DNA of 64,000 nucleotides from CAZLYF01 sp964586835 (GCA_964586835.1 CAZPIC010000001.1:1-64000); one strand, 5' to 3'; counted from the stretch's first letter, positions 26,131 to 36,223 are shown. The notes: generated by a model not told the origin, from the letters alone. Numbers and translations are program-made.

Positions 26131-26802
26131 GGTTTTTCTCCCTTATACTTCTTATCCTTCTGTCAGGTATCGCAATGCAATGCAGGCAGTGTGAGCGGCA
26201 CAGGAAGCATCATTGCTTGGAGTTGCGGACGCAGCTGTGCCTGTTGATCGGTAGGGGGCTATGTGATGGGATATGAAAGACGGCTGAAGACCTGGCCTCC
26301 GCTTTAAGCGGGTGCAGGCTGGACAGTACGCGGATCCCTCGCTTTACCAGATCACACCTGCGTTACCGGGGGAGCTCTCTGGGGACTTCTTTCACCTTGT
26401 GGCGGCGGCGATGGGGATCATCACAGAGACACAGGTGCCTACCGAGCTTTCTCTCCAGGGCCCGCGTTTCTTCGATTCGCCCGCGAACATCATGGTCTGA
26501 TACGGCAGTCTATGGCTCGGGCGCGCTTGCCGCCCGGAGAAGTCGGACAACAAAGGAGGAGCTTCGAAGAACCTGCCCTCCCATGATTTTTGGCGTTTTC
26601 CCTGCCCACGACAATCTGGCTGGGGCAGGGCTGCATCAATCAGTCCTGCCTTCAGGCGCTCATGCTGTGGCCTTCCTGCAGGGCGTGAGAGCTGCCCCTT
26701 TTCCCTTTGGTTTGAGAGGGCGTGAAGTTTTTGAAGATATCCCGATGGCGCGGACAGCTCTGTCTCCCATGGCTGTTGATTTCGGGCATCTGGGTAGCAG
26801 CC
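26131..26802. other. Gene-poor stretch upstream of rtcB
   Basis: No reading frame here has both a good ribosome binding site and a recognisable product. A short plus-strand frame at 26312-26500 (62 codons from GTG, ending PRFFDSPANIMV) looks protein-like but has no ribosome binding site and could be a gene remnant. Confidence 0.4.
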
Positions 26803-27360
26803 TCAGTCGAAGCCTGGCACCTGCCCCTCAACCGGGGCGTAGGTATACTTGCCTTCTGCGACAGCCCGGGAGGGAAAATAGCGTCGGCTGCAGCGTTCAT
26901 CCCCAAGGACGATGTTTTCGATCAGCTCGTGGGTATGGCTGCCGGTAAAGAACTCAGCAAGGGTCGTGTCCGTCACGTCGCAGTACAGCGCTGCGTATTC
27001 CCTAAACCAGGGATGCTCAGCAATACGGCGCTTCCACTGCGCTCCATAGGGGCAGTGGTCCGCGCCCAGCTCTGGTACCCATCCCATAAAAGCTACGTCT
27101 GAAAGGCGTAGGATATTTTCAGGCTCCCGGGGGATTCCCTCGCCGTCCGCCCTTTGAGCCATCCGCTCCGCGCGCTCCCGAGCGCGCTTGAAGAGTACCG
27201 CCCGGACGATCCGCCGTGCCTCCGTATCGCCATAGGATCGACGGATCTCGTTGACAAAGGCGAAATAGAGGTCCGCAAACTGCGAGGCCATCAAGCGTAC
27301 TTCATCGATCGCCTTGGCCTTGTCGACCGTTGCCTTTTCATGTTCGTGTATCCGAATCAC
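26803..27360 (-). CDS. L-2-amino-thiazoline-4-carboxylic acid hydrolase-like protein
   Basis: 185 residues from GTG 27360, chosen because AGAGGAAAGG sits directly upstream; the frame is open further to TTG 27480. It resembles the ATC_hydrolase family (PF14196), named for an enzyme opening the thiazoline ring in cysteine synthesis but mostly uncharacterised. The helical N-terminal half (LMASQFADLYFAFVNEI, ARRIVRAVLFKRARERA) and the C-terminal WFREYAALYCDVTDTTLAEFF followed by LGDERCSRRYF are the family pattern, including the two conserved cysteine positions. Its substrate is unknown. It stands alone between gene-poor regions. Confidence 0.7.
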   Translation of the reverse strand: MIRIHEHEKATVDKAKAIDEVRLMASQFADLYFAFVNEIRRSYGDTEARRIVRAVLFKRARERAERMAQRADGEGIPREPENILRLSDVAFMGWVPELGADHCPYGAQWKRRIAEHPWFREYAALYCDVTDTTLAEFFTGSHTHELIENIVLGDERCSRRYFPSRAVAEGKYTYAPVEGQVPGFD

Positions 27361-28340
27361 CCTTTCCTCTGTGTTGCGCGCCTGCAGGCGCCGATGCCAC
27401 TGAGCCACGCCCTCTTTTCGGCGCAGGGCTGCGACAGAGCCGGCTGTGGGGCTTTTATAGAAGGCATCCCTGACAAACAATCCCTATGCAGCGCCAGGCT
27501 GAACGCCGCGCTGGTCGCCGTGGCGAGGATCGCGCTGAAGAGCACGCTCTTTTGGATCCTCTCTGGGGTGGACCCACAGGTAGCAGGCCTTGTCCTTGGC
27601 ATGACCATGTTAAGACGGGACTGTGGGAATCCATCCGACGCTGTTTCCGGGATTTCAGGGCACGGTGGCGCCACTTCTCTCGAGCTTCGGGTTTCTTTTC
27701 CCGCACAGCGGTGCACTCGTCTCTGCAGCCGGAAACGTTCATAGCTCCGTTTCATGGTCTTGCCGGGCGCCCGGGGTGCAGCAGATCGCCGGGATCGCTG
27801 ACATCCGATACACCATGAACGGGTCTCGCTCGTAAAAAACATCAGAGCCTGCGGCCTAGGCCAACGCCCCGTTGGGCGAAAGAGGATATACCAACAATCA
27901 ACGCAGGGAAGTCGGCTCATCCAGCTTCATCCAGCATAGCATACAAAGGCTCTGTTCTTCAAGAAAGCGACGCAGCTTCCAGGGCTTACGCATGAACGGC
28001 CAGGGTCCATCCTCGCGATGAGCTGCTGACGAAGCATCACAGTCCCCCCAATCATGCTTTCCAGGTGTTTTTGTTCATGCAGGCTTAGAACCGTCTCCGA
28101 GGACCGGTTGCATGGCTTCCTTCATCTCCAAGCACCGAATTGCTTTTTCCTGCCCGGGTACGGATGCATGGTCTTCCCGACGATCGCAGTCCTCCGAAAC
28201 AGGGTCTTATGACGACGCATGATCCATCCTGAGACCTTTTGTTTCTGCCTTCCTGCTCTATCGTTTAACGTGTATTCAAAAATAGATCGAGTGGATTTTC
28301 GCGACGAAGCGTTCATGTGTTCGCTCTATGAACGCTCTAC
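27361..28340. other. Gene-poor stretch, about 1 kb
   Basis: Several overlapping open frames exist on both strands because of high GC, but none has a start signal plus a recognisable or compositionally convincing product. It may hold decayed genes. Confidence 0.4.
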
Positions 28341-29216
28341 TCAGGTGGAGACCTGCTCTCTGCTCCGCTGTCGGGACAAGACGATGTTGTATAGGGTGAC
28401 GGAAAGGATGACCACACTCATCCCCGCGACAGCGAGGGCCCCCGGTGCCTCCCCCAGAACGAAAAAGACCCACAGTGGGCTCAGGATGGGCTCGATGGTA
28501 CAGATGACGGAGGCTGTTACAGGACTCGTGCGACGGCTGCCGGCAGAAAAGAGGACGTAGGCCAGCCCAAGCTGAAAGATGCCCAGCAGGAGTACGATGA
28601 TGTAGTCCGAGGCCGGGCTCAAGCTGACCCTTGGGTCTGTGAAAAGAAAGGGGAGCAGCAGAAGGTCCAGGAGGTTTCCGAGAAAGGCGGCCTGTGCGGG
28701 GTTGCTTCCCGGCATCCCGGTCGAGAAGAACACAAGCGAGAACGTGAGGCCAGACAGCAAGGCCAGAAGGTCCCCGAGCAAAGCGCCGTGGCCTAAGTGG
28801 TCGAGGAAGAACAGCAGGACACCAGCCAGGGTGAACAATACGGCCAGGATATCCGCCCTCTTGGGCCTGGAGCGCAAGAACAGGGCGGAGAGCACGATGA
28901 CGAAGGCGGGTGCGGTATATTGTAGTACAATCGCGTTGGCTGTTGTTGTCAGGCGATTGCATAGAAGGAAGAGCGTGGAGGTGCAGAAAATCCCAAGAGC
29001 CCCCAGCCACACGGAAGGGGTAGGCCGCTTAAATGTTCGCCGGTGAAACACCCATAGCACGCCTGCAGCGAGAAGTCCCCGGGCGCAGGCGATAGACAGG
29101 GGAGACCAGGAGACATGCCGGATCCCCAGGCCCGCGAAACTCCATAGAACCGCAGCACAAAAGACCAGAAGAGGGCCAAGGCTGCCACGTAGGTTCCCTT
29201 CTTTCACGGGTGACAT
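28341..29216 (-). CDS. EamA/DMT family transporter
   Basis: 291 residues, ten hydrophobic segments in two EamA repeats (LLVFCAAVLWSFAGLGIRHV at the start, then GDLLALLSGLTFSLVFF). Drug/metabolite transporters of this fold usually export amino acids or other metabolites. The second repeat ends with ASVICTIEPILSPLWVFFVLGE, a hallmark segment. It lies 43 bases after azlD on the same strand, so it may be cotranscribed with the branched-chain amino acid exporter; a role in amino acid efflux is inference. Confidence 0.88.
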   Translation of the reverse strand: MSPVKEGNLRGSLGPLLVFCAAVLWSFAGLGIRHVSWSPLSIACARGLLAAGVLWVFHRRTFKRPTPSVWLGALGIFCTSTLFLLCNRLTTTANAIVLQYTAPAFVIVLSALFLRSRPKRADILAVLFTLAGVLLFFLDHLGHGALLGDLLALLSGLTFSLVFFSTGMPGSNPAQAAFLGNLLDLLLLPFLFTDPRVSLSPASDYIIVLLLGIFQLGLAYVLFSAGSRRTSPVTASVICTIEPILSPLWVFFVLGEAPGALAVAGMSVVILSVTLYNIVLSRQRSREQVST

Positions 29217-29259
29217 GTTGGACTCCTTCGTGCGTCTTCAGCAGGCGCCCGTCCGCCAA

Positions 29260-29586
29260 TTACAGGATCAGACGGGTTAGAAGCATGTAGCAGACGGTCC
29301 CCACAATGACGCTTAGCAGTACGTTGCGTAAGAGGACATGACACAGGGCTACCGCTGCGACAGAGCCCAGCTGCGCCAAAATCTGTGCAGTTGGACCCGA
29401 CGGAAGCCCCCTTAAACAGTAGACGACAAGCATCCCGATGACCGCCGGGGGCAGCGAACGGCTTAGCAAGAGAAGCGACCGAGGCTGTTTTCTATCCTGT
29501 GAGAATACGAGAAAGGGCAGAAAGCGCAAGAGTGCCGTCACACCTGCAACGATGACCACGAGGCCCAAAGCGGAACTACGGTCCAT
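29260..29586 (-). CDS. azlD: Branched-chain amino acid exporter small subunit AzlD
   Basis: 108 residues with about four membrane helices, of the AzlD family, the small partner of AzlC in export of branched-chain amino acids or analogues such as azaleucine. Recognised by VIVAGVTALLRFLPFLVF at the N-terminus and SLPPAVIGMLVVYCLRGLP. It starts at 29586, the last base of the azlC stop codon region, so the two are translationally coupled. Confidence 0.9.
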   Translation of the reverse strand: MDRSSALGLVVIVAGVTALLRFLPFLVFSQDRKQPRSLLLLSRSLPPAVIGMLVVYCLRGLPSGPTAQILAQLGSVAAVALCHVLLRNVLLSVIVGTVCYMLLTRLIL

Positions 29587-30308
29587 CAGGCGGCCTCCGC
29601 TTCAGGCAGCTTCCCACGCATCGACCAGAGGCTCCCCGCGATCAGCACCATGGACGGGAGGATGAAGCGTTCGGGGCCAAAGAGGAGGAGGCAGAAGGCT
29701 GAGCACAGTACCCCAGTGATAGCGGGGATCCGATTGCGTGAGGAAAGCCAGCGCTCAAGAAAGAGAACGACAAACAGCGCTGTCATGGAAAACTCAATCC
29801 CCGAAAAATCGATGTGCAGCAGGCTGCCCGCGACGGATCCGATCAGGCTCCCCAGGATCCAGTACAGCTGGTTCAGGGATGAGACGAAAAAATAATGCCA
29901 GCCGGGATCCGACCCCTCCGGGACGTCACCTGTGCACAGCAGGGAATAGGTCTCATCCGTGAGTGAAAAGATAAGGTAGGGTTTCTTCGTGCCCAGGTCT
30001 CGGTAGGTGTCGAGCATCGAGAGGCCGTAAAACAGATGCCTCGCATTGATCAGAAATGTCAGCAATGCTGCGGAAGCCAAGGATGCGCCATTGGCAAGGA
30101 GGCCTACGGCGATATATTGCATGGATCCTGCGTAGATGAACCCGCTCATCAGAAGCGCCAGCATGGGGTCATAGCCGGCGCTGGAAAGGAGGGCACCAAA
30201 TCCGAAACCGAGCACCAGGTATCCAGCCATGACGGGGAGAGTGACAGGGAAGGCCTTTTTAAACGACGCTCGGATCACAGCTTTCATCCTCTCCAGGGAA
30301 ATCCGCAC
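29586..30308 (-). CDS. azlC: Branched-chain amino acid exporter large subunit AzlC
   Basis: 240 residues with seven or eight membrane segments. Landmarks are KKAFPVTLPVMAGYLVLGFGFG, the GSMQYIAVGLLANGASLASAALLTFLINARH block and FYGLSMLDTYRDLG. Together with AzlD it forms a secondary exporter. ATG 30308 is near a divergent promoter for the aldolase gene. Order azlC-azlD-eamA on one strand suggests an amino acid efflux operon. Confidence 0.92.
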   Translation of the reverse strand: MRISLERMKAVIRASFKKAFPVTLPVMAGYLVLGFGFGALLSSAGYDPMLALLMSGFIYAGSMQYIAVGLLANGASLASAALLTFLINARHLFYGLSMLDTYRDLGTKKPYLIFSLTDETYSLLCTGDVPEGSDPGWHYFFVSSLNQLYWILGSLIGSVAGSLLHIDFSGIEFSMTALFVVLFLERWLSSRNRIPAITGVLCSAFCLLLFGPERFILPSMVLIAGSLWSMRGKLPEAEAA

Positions 30309-30354
30309 TATCTTACCCTATATGCGCTCGGATGCAAACCGCGCTGGTGCGACA

Positions 30355-30383
30355 TTGGCGAAGGAGCCGGGGAAGGGTATACT
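30355..30383 (+). promoter_or_regulatory. Promoter of the class II aldolase gene
   Basis: TTGGCG (30355-30360), 17-base spacer, TATACT (30378-30383), in the azlC/aldolase divergent intergenic region. Confidence 0.6.
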
Positions 30384-30452
30384 GAACCCAACACGCTGAT
30401 GAGGGACATGCGCCTGGTCGGGGGCGCCACAGACAGAGAGGAGGACTTGCCC

Positions 30453-31742
30453 ATGCGCTTTGAACTGCTTCATCCAGCAGACCAGCTAGTGATGATCATG
30501 CAGCGAATTTACGAATACGGGATGACCACGACCTCGGGGGGGAACCTGTCTATCCTGGATGAGAATGGAGACATATGGATTACACCCTCAGGGGTTGACA
30601 AGGGCACACTGATCGGGGATGACATCATCCGGGTCACGCCGGAAGGCCAGGTCATCGGGCGGCACAGGCCTTCAGTGGAGCTGCCCTTCCACAGTGCGAT
30701 TTACGCTGCCCGACCTGATCTCAGGGCTATCTTGCATGCCCATCCGCCGACCCTGGTCGCCTTCAGCCTGGCCAGGAAGATTCCCAACACCAGGCTGATA
30801 CCGGATGTATCCCTGGTATGCGGAGAGGTGGTGACTGCCCGGTACGCGGTGCCCGGCTCAAAAAAACTGGGGGAACACATCGCTGAAAGGTTTGCGCAAG
30901 GATACAATACGGTGATGCTTGAAAACCACGGTTGCGCCATTGGCGCGGCTGACCTTTTCAGCGCCTTCATGTCGTTTGAAACGCTGGATTTCTGCGGCAG
31001 GCTGGAGATTGATGCAAAAAAGCTGGGGACGCCCCGCCCGCTGACAGAAGCTCAGGTAGCCATGGCAGGCGGAGGAGAGCTGCCATCCATGGATGCGTTT
31101 GTGCCGGGAACCGCGTCCAGCGAGGAGAGGATCGGGCGGCGGGACCTGTGCAAACTGATCCACCGGGCCTACAGGCAGCGCTTGTTTACCAGCACCCAGG
31201 GCACCTTTTCCGTGCGCTTGTCGGACGGCTCCTTTCTCATCACGCCTTACGGCAAAGACCGGATGTACCTTGAACCAGAGGACATCGTCCGGGTCAGAGG
31301 AAGCATGTGTGAGGCGGGCAAATCCCCCAGCCGCTCGGTGTTCCTGCACCGAGCGGTCTACGAAAGGCATCGAGAGATTGGCTCCGTCATCATCGCTCAT
31401 GCACCCGCCATCATGGCGTTTGCAGTGACAGATGTGGGCTTTGATTCCCGAACCATTCCCGAAAGCTATATCGTGCTGCGCGATGTGGGGCGCGTGCCCT
31501 ACCTGTCGGTGCGGAGGGATGTTGAGGGGACGGCGGAGAGGTTTTCAGCGAAAACACCTGTGCTGATCCTTGACAACCAGGCCGTCATCGTGACGGGAGA
31601 GACCCTCATCAGCGCCTACGATCGGCTGGAAGTGCTTGAATACAGCGCCAAGGCAGTGATCGCCGCCCTGGATATAGGACCGATTGTGAACATCTCCGAC
31701 CGGGAGATCACAGAGATAGAGAAGGTTTTCGGCCTTGCTTAG
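30453..31742 (+). CDS. Tandem class II aldolase/adducin protein, second domain degenerate
   Basis: 429 residues from ATG 30453 behind AGAGAGGAGGAC. Two class II aldolase/adducin domains are fused. The first (1-200) has the full metal and catalytic set: SGGNLS, E76 in VELPFHSAIY, H95 and H97 in LHAHPP, and H159 in ENHG. It should be a zinc aldolase or epimerase of the fuculose-phosphate type. The second (about 225-429) keeps the fold (STQGTFSVR, LITPYGKDR) but lacks the Glu (SRSVFLHRAVY), has only one His of the pair (IIAHAPA), and has Gln for the third His (LDNQAVIV). It is therefore probably non-catalytic, perhaps a partner subunit fused in cis. The substrate is unknown. Confidence 0.88.
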   Translation: MRFELLHPADQLVMIMQRIYEYGMTTTSGGNLSILDENGDIWITPSGVDKGTLIGDDIIRVTPEGQVIGRHRPSVELPFHSAIYAARPDLRAILHAHPPTLVAFSLARKIPNTRLIPDVSLVCGEVVTARYAVPGSKKLGEHIAERFAQGYNTVMLENHGCAIGAADLFSAFMSFETLDFCGRLEIDAKKLGTPRPLTEAQVAMAGGGELPSMDAFVPGTASSEERIGRRDLCKLIHRAYRQRLFTSTQGTFSVRLSDGSFLITPYGKDRMYLEPEDIVRVRGSMCEAGKSPSRSVFLHRAVYERHREIGSVIIAHAPAIMAFAVTDVGFDSRTIPESYIVLRDVGRVPYLSVRRDVEGTAERFSAKTPVLILDNQAVIVTGETLISAYDRLEVLEYSAKAVIAALDIGPIVNISDREITEIEKVFGLA

Positions 31743-31774
31743 GCCAGGGCTTGCTCTCAACCGGGTGCAGGGAC

Positions 31775-33598
31775 TCAGTCACGCTGCCTTGTTCTGCCCT
31801 GCGCTCTCAGACGCTGCGAGTGATGAAGCACCCGTTTGCGCATGCGCAGTGATTGTGGGGTCACTTCCAAAAGCTCATCATCGGCGATGAATTCAAGGCA
31901 CTGCTCCAGAGTTAGAGGACGGACGGAAGCCAGGCGCAGGCTTTCCTCTGCGGCAGCGGCATTGCGCACGTTGGTGATATGCTTGGCTTTGCATACGTTA
32001 ACCACTATATCACCAGCGCGCGTGCTCTGGCCGCAGATCATGCCGGCGTACACGGGCGTTTGGGTGCCGATAAACAACGCGCCCCTGTCCTGCGCGGTGT
32101 AGAGCCCGTACTGGGTGGCTTCTCCCGTTTCGAAGCATACAAGAGACCCTGTGCCGCGCGAGGGGATCTCGCCTCTATAGGGTTCGTAACGCTCGAACAC
32201 CGAATGCAGGACGCCTTCGCCGCGGGTATCGGTTAAAAACTCATTGCGATAGCCCAGAAGCCCGCGTGCAGGGACCAGAAACTCCATTCTTAAGCGCTCG
32301 GTACCTGACATGCTTTCAAGCGTGCCGCGGCGGCGGCCGATCTTTTCAATGACGGTCCCAGCACTGGCTTGGGGCGTGTCCACCAGAAGCCTCTCGATGG
32401 GTTCGCAGCGCCGTCCATCCAGGTCCCGGAAGATGACCTCGGGGCGGGAAACCTGAAACTCATAGCCCTGCCGCCGCATCGTTTCGATCAGGATGGAAAG
32501 ATGAAGTTCCCCGCGCCCCCATACTTCAAAGCAATCGGCTGTGTCGCCGTCACGAACGCGAAGCGATACGTCTGTCTGTACTTCTCTGTACAGCCGGGCT
32601 CTCAGATGCCGACTGGTGACGTACTTGCCTTCCCTGCCTGCAAAGGGGCTGTCATTGACGGAAAAGCTCATACGGACGGTGGGCTCGCCGATGTCGACAA
32701 AGGGCAGAGGATCCGCAGCGACGGGGTCGCAGACGGTGTCGCCGATAGACAAGTCGGGAAGGCCGCTCAGTGCCACGATGTCGCCCATGCGGACCTCCTG
32801 CGCCGGCACGCGCCGAAGACCATCAAAAGTACTTAGCTCTGTCAGACGCCAGGGAAGGGATGCGCCTTCCGCACCGCAGCGCACCACCATCATCCCCGGC
32901 AGAAGCGTCCCCCTCGCGATGCGGCCCACGCCAATGCGGCCGACATAGTCGCTGTAATCCACCGTGGAGATCAACACCTGCGCAGGAGCGTCCTCATCGC
33001 CCTCGGGCGCAGGGATATACCTGGCGATGGCTTCAAACAGAGGCTTTAAGTCGCTGCCGGGCTTGGCGAGATCCAGTGTGGCGGTGCCCCTGCGGGCTGA
33101 GACATAAACTAAAGGGCGCTCCAACACATCGGTGCCCGCATCCAGGTCGATCAGCAGGTCCAGGAGTTCGTTCGCCACTTCAGCGGGACGGGCGTCTGGA
33201 CGGTCAAGCTTGTTAAAGACGGTGAGTACCGGGAGTTTCAGGTCCAGCGCCTTTTTCAACACGAACCTTGTCTGAGGCATGGGCCCCTCAAAGCAGTCAA
33301 TCAACAGCAGGGCTCCGTCCACCATCTTGAGTACCCGTTCGACTTCGCCGGAAAAGTCAGCATGGCCGGGGGTGTCGACGATGTTGATTTTCATATCGCC
33401 AAAGCGTACGGCCGTGTTCTTTGCGAGGATTGTGATGCCTCGCTCTCGCTCCAGGTCGCCCGAATCCAACACTCTTTCCGCTACCTGCTGGTTTGTGCGA
33501 AAGACGCCACCCTGGCGAAGCATCTGGTCTACCAGGGTTGTCTTTCCGTGATCTACATGAGCGATGATGGCGATGTTGCGGATGTCTTCTCGGACCAT
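31775..33598 (-). CDS. typA: Ribosome-associated GTPase TypA/BipA
   Basis: 607-residue translational GTPase that binds the ribosome and helps 50S assembly and stress or low-temperature growth. ATG 33598 follows AAAGGAGAAC; the frame is open a little further upstream. The G1 motif AHVDHGKTTLVDQ, DTPGHADF, FNKLDRPDA, and the BipA-specific C-terminal domain (ARGLLGYRNEFLTDTRGEG) are complete. The prfC gene lies upstream on the same strand with 41 bases between them. Confidence 0.95.
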   Translation of the reverse strand: MVREDIRNIAIIAHVDHGKTTLVDQMLRQGGVFRTNQQVAERVLDSGDLERERGITILAKNTAVRFGDMKINIVDTPGHADFSGEVERVLKMVDGALLLIDCFEGPMPQTRFVLKKALDLKLPVLTVFNKLDRPDARPAEVANELLDLLIDLDAGTDVLERPLVYVSARRGTATLDLAKPGSDLKPLFEAIARYIPAPEGDEDAPAQVLISTVDYSDYVGRIGVGRIARGTLLPGMMVVRCGAEGASLPWRLTELSTFDGLRRVPAQEVRMGDIVALSGLPDLSIGDTVCDPVAADPLPFVDIGEPTVRMSFSVNDSPFAGREGKYVTSRHLRARLYREVQTDVSLRVRDGDTADCFEVWGRGELHLSILIETMRRQGYEFQVSRPEVIFRDLDGRRCEPIERLLVDTPQASAGTVIEKIGRRRGTLESMSGTERLRMEFLVPARGLLGYRNEFLTDTRGEGVLHSVFERYEPYRGEIPSRGTGSLVCFETGEATQYGLYTAQDRGALFIGTQTPVYAGMICGQSTRAGDIVVNVCKAKHITNVRNAAAAEESLRLASVRPLTLEQCLEFIADDELLEVTPQSLRMRKRVLHHSQRLRAQGRTRQRD

Positions 33599-33639
33599 GT
33601 TCTCCTTTGTTGCGCGCCGTGGACTCACAGGCAGGGCTT

Positions 33640-35238
33640 CTATGCCGATCCTGCCTGTGGCGCGAATTCCGACAGATCAAGGCTACTGTTTTTTTCCAGC
33701 GCCAGTCGTATGCTCCAGTCGTTTTCAAACAGGAGGACTTCCCTGTCCGTGCTGTCGCGGGCGCGGACAGTGGTAGAGGTGAGCTGTGCGTTTTCCGGCA
33801 CCCCGCTTTCCCCGAGTACCCATCGAACGAAACGATAAGGCAGGGGAGTGATCAGGAGCTCAGCCCCATATTCATTCCGAAGGCGGTGGGTCAGCACGTC
33901 AAACTGCAACATACCGACGACGCCGATGATCATCTCTTCCGGACCCATGTCACCACGGCGGAAGATCTGGATGGCACCTTCCTCGCTCAGCTGAAGCACT
34001 CCCTTCAGAAACTGCTTTCGCTTCATGCTGTCAAGCGGACGAATCCTGGCGAAGTGTTCCGGTGCAAACACAGGGATCCTTGAAAAATGCAGCCTGCGTC
34101 CTTCACAAAGGCTGTCGCCCAGGCGGTAAAACCCCGGATCGAACAGACCAATAATATCGCCGGGGTAAGCGGTATCCACCATCTCCCGCTCATCAGCCAT
34201 GAACTGCTGAGGCGCCTTCACCTGAATGAGCTTTTCAGTGCCGGAGTGCCAGACCGTCATGTCTTTTCTGAACACGCCGCTGACCACGCGTAAAAAGGCC
34301 AGGCGGTCCCTGTGGGCGGGGTTCATGTTGGCTTGGATCTTGAATATAAAGCCCGAAAACAGCGCTTCTTCCGGAGAAATGAAGCCCTCGTCGCTGTCTC
34401 TGGGAAGCGGTGGGGTCGTGTATTTCAGAAAACGTGTTAGAAAAGGTTCTACACCAAAGTTGGTGATGGCAGAGCCGAAAAATATGGGGGTCAGGGCTCC
34501 CCTATGGACTGCAGCCAGATCAAAGGGATCGCCTGCTTCGTCAAGGAGGGCGGATTCTTCCCTAAGGCGTTTCATGTACTGGCGGTCCAGCATGCCTTCC
34601 AGTGCGGGGTCTCCGATATGAAGCTCTGTCCTGCGCGCCTTTGTCCTGCCGTGGTCGCTTGAGAAATACAGCTCGACGTTCCCTGTATCCCTATGATAGA
34701 CGCCCTGAAAATCCCCGTCCACGCCAATGGGCCAGTTGACAGGACAGGAGCGGATGCCCAGGACCTGCTCAATTTCCTCCATCAGGGCAAAGGGGTCCTT
34801 GGCGGCGCGGTCCATCTTATTGACGAAGGTGAAGATGGGGATGCCGCGCATACGGCAGACGCGGAACAGCTTGATGGTTTGCTCCTCCACCCCCCTGGCG
34901 GCGTCTACAAGCATGACCGCGCTGTCCGCCGCGACAAGCACCCTGTAGGTATCCTCGCTGAAATCCTGGTGGCCGGGGGTATCCAGGATATTGATACGAA
35001 AGCCCTCATAGTCAAACTGCATGGCGCTTGAGGTGACGGAAATTCCCCGCTGCTTCTCGATCTCCATCCAGTCACTTGTGGCGTGGCGGGCTGCTTTGCG
35101 GGCCTTCACGCTGCCCGCCTGCCGGACCGCGCCACCGTAGAGAAGGAGCTTTTCGGTCAGGGTCGTTTTTCCGGCATCCGGATGGCTGATAATGGCAAAG
35201 GTCCGCCTGCGCGCGACTTCGCTGCGGAGCGTCTCCAT
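33640..35238 (-). CDS. prfC: Peptide chain release factor 3
   Basis: 532-residue GTPase that recycles RF1/RF2 after termination. Recognised by ISHPDAGKTTLTEKLLLYGGA, LDTPGHQDFSEDTYR, FVNKMDR, and the RF3-type C-terminal part VVGMLQFDVLTHRLRNEY. The start is ATG 35238 or 35244, with AAGGGGGG immediately before; 35238 has the better spacing. It forms a two-gene unit with typA, pairing two ribosome-acting GTPases, and is divergent from the FAH-family gene. Confidence 0.95.
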   Translation of the reverse strand: METLRSEVARRRTFAIISHPDAGKTTLTEKLLLYGGAVRQAGSVKARKAARHATSDWMEIEKQRGISVTSSAMQFDYEGFRINILDTPGHQDFSEDTYRVLVAADSAVMLVDAARGVEEQTIKLFRVCRMRGIPIFTFVNKMDRAAKDPFALMEEIEQVLGIRSCPVNWPIGVDGDFQGVYHRDTGNVELYFSSDHGRTKARRTELHIGDPALEGMLDRQYMKRLREESALLDEAGDPFDLAAVHRGALTPIFFGSAITNFGVEPFLTRFLKYTTPPLPRDSDEGFISPEEALFSGFIFKIQANMNPAHRDRLAFLRVVSGVFRKDMTVWHSGTEKLIQVKAPQQFMADEREMVDTAYPGDIIGLFDPGFYRLGDSLCEGRRLHFSRIPVFAPEHFARIRPLDSMKRKQFLKGVLQLSEEGAIQIFRRGDMGPEEMIIGVVGMLQFDVLTHRLRNEYGAELLITPLPYRFVRWVLGESGVPENAQLTSTTVRARDSTDREVLLFENDWSIRLALEKNSSLDLSEFAPQAGSA

Positions 35239-35443
35239 GCCCATCCCCCCTTGTTTTCTGTGCCTTGAGCTCACGAGCTGCGGGGCCAATCATAGGGGGT
35301 TGGCTGCGAATTTGTCAAGACGGCAGCTTGAGGCGAAGACCGTTGAAGTCGCTTGCGGGACAGGGGGTATGCCATTACAATATCAGCCTGAATATCAGCC
35401 TGGTTGCGAGCCCAAGCATGCCGATGAGGGAAGGAATAGGAAG

Positions 35444-36223
35444 ATGAAGTATATCCGTTTCTTGTGGAAAGAGCGCGCGCAGTATGGCTGTATCCTTGAG
35501 CCGGACATCGTGGAAATGCTCCCGGGAGCCCCCTGGCTTCCGAGCTTTAAAAGGACAGACAAGGGAGAACGCCTGAGCCTATCCGCGCTTCGTCTCCTCT
35601 CCCCCTGCGAGCCGGGGAACATCGTCTGTGTCGGAAAGAACTTCAGAGAACACATCAAGGAATTTGACGGCAGGGTCCCCGAAAACCCCATCGTCTTTCT
35701 GAAGCCCAGGGGTGCGGCCAACGATCCGGGGGCCTTTATCGATCTACCGCCTGAAAAGGTATCGTCCAGGGTGGACTATGAGGGCGAACTGGCTTTTGTC
35801 ATGGGCAAGACAGCCAGGGGCGTGAGCAGGGAAGAGGCCTCCCAGTATATCTTTGGATTCACGCTATTTAACGATGTGACAGCCAGAGACCTTCAGCACA
35901 GGGACGGTCAGTGGACCCGCAGCAAGGGATTTGATGGCTTTGCTCCTTTCGGCCCCTGGATTGACAGCAGTTTCAGTCCGGACGGCCGCATGCTGGAGAC
36001 GCGCCTCAACGGGAAGACGGTACAGCAGGGAGCAGTGGAGGACATGATTTTTAGCGTCGTGGAGCTGGTTGAATTCATCACCGACTTCATGACCCTTTTG
36101 CCGGGAGACATCGTGGCTGCGGGCACCCCAGCTGGTGTGGGGCCCCTTTCCGCAGGGGATGTTGTTGAGGTTACAATGGAGGGGCTGGGCACGCTTCGCA
36201 ACCATGTCAGACAGACGGGTTGA
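35444..36223 (+). CDS. Fumarylacetoacetate hydrolase family protein
   Basis: 259 residues of the FAH family (acylpyruvase, oxaloacetate decarboxylase, 2-hydroxyhepta-2,4-diene-dioate isomerase and related activities). ATG 35444 follows AAGGAATAGGAAG. The metal-site residues are in DYEGELAFVMGK (two Glu) and NDVTARDLQ (Asp), and CVGKNFREHIKEF supplies the active-site lid. The final TPAGVGPLSAGDVVEV is standard. The exact substrate cannot be assigned; a C-C bond hydrolase or decarboxylase acting on a small dioxo acid is likely. Confidence 0.88.
   Translation: MKYIRFLWKERAQYGCILEPDIVEMLPGAPWLPSFKRTDKGERLSLSALRLLSPCEPGNIVCVGKNFREHIKEFDGRVPENPIVFLKPRGAANDPGAFIDLPPEKVSSRVDYEGELAFVMGKTARGVSREEASQYIFGFTLFNDVTARDLQHRDGQWTRSKGFDGFAPFGPWIDSSFSPDGRMLETRLNGKTVQQGAVEDMIFSVVELVEFITDFMTLLPGDIVAAGTPAGVGPLSAGDVVEVTMEGLGTLRNHVRQTG

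Noticed and set aside
27357..27920. Minus-strand open frame upstream of the ATC-hydrolase-like gene
   Set aside because: No ribosome binding site, the product is Arg/Ser/Pro-rich and resembles no family, and overlapping frames on the other strand are equally open.
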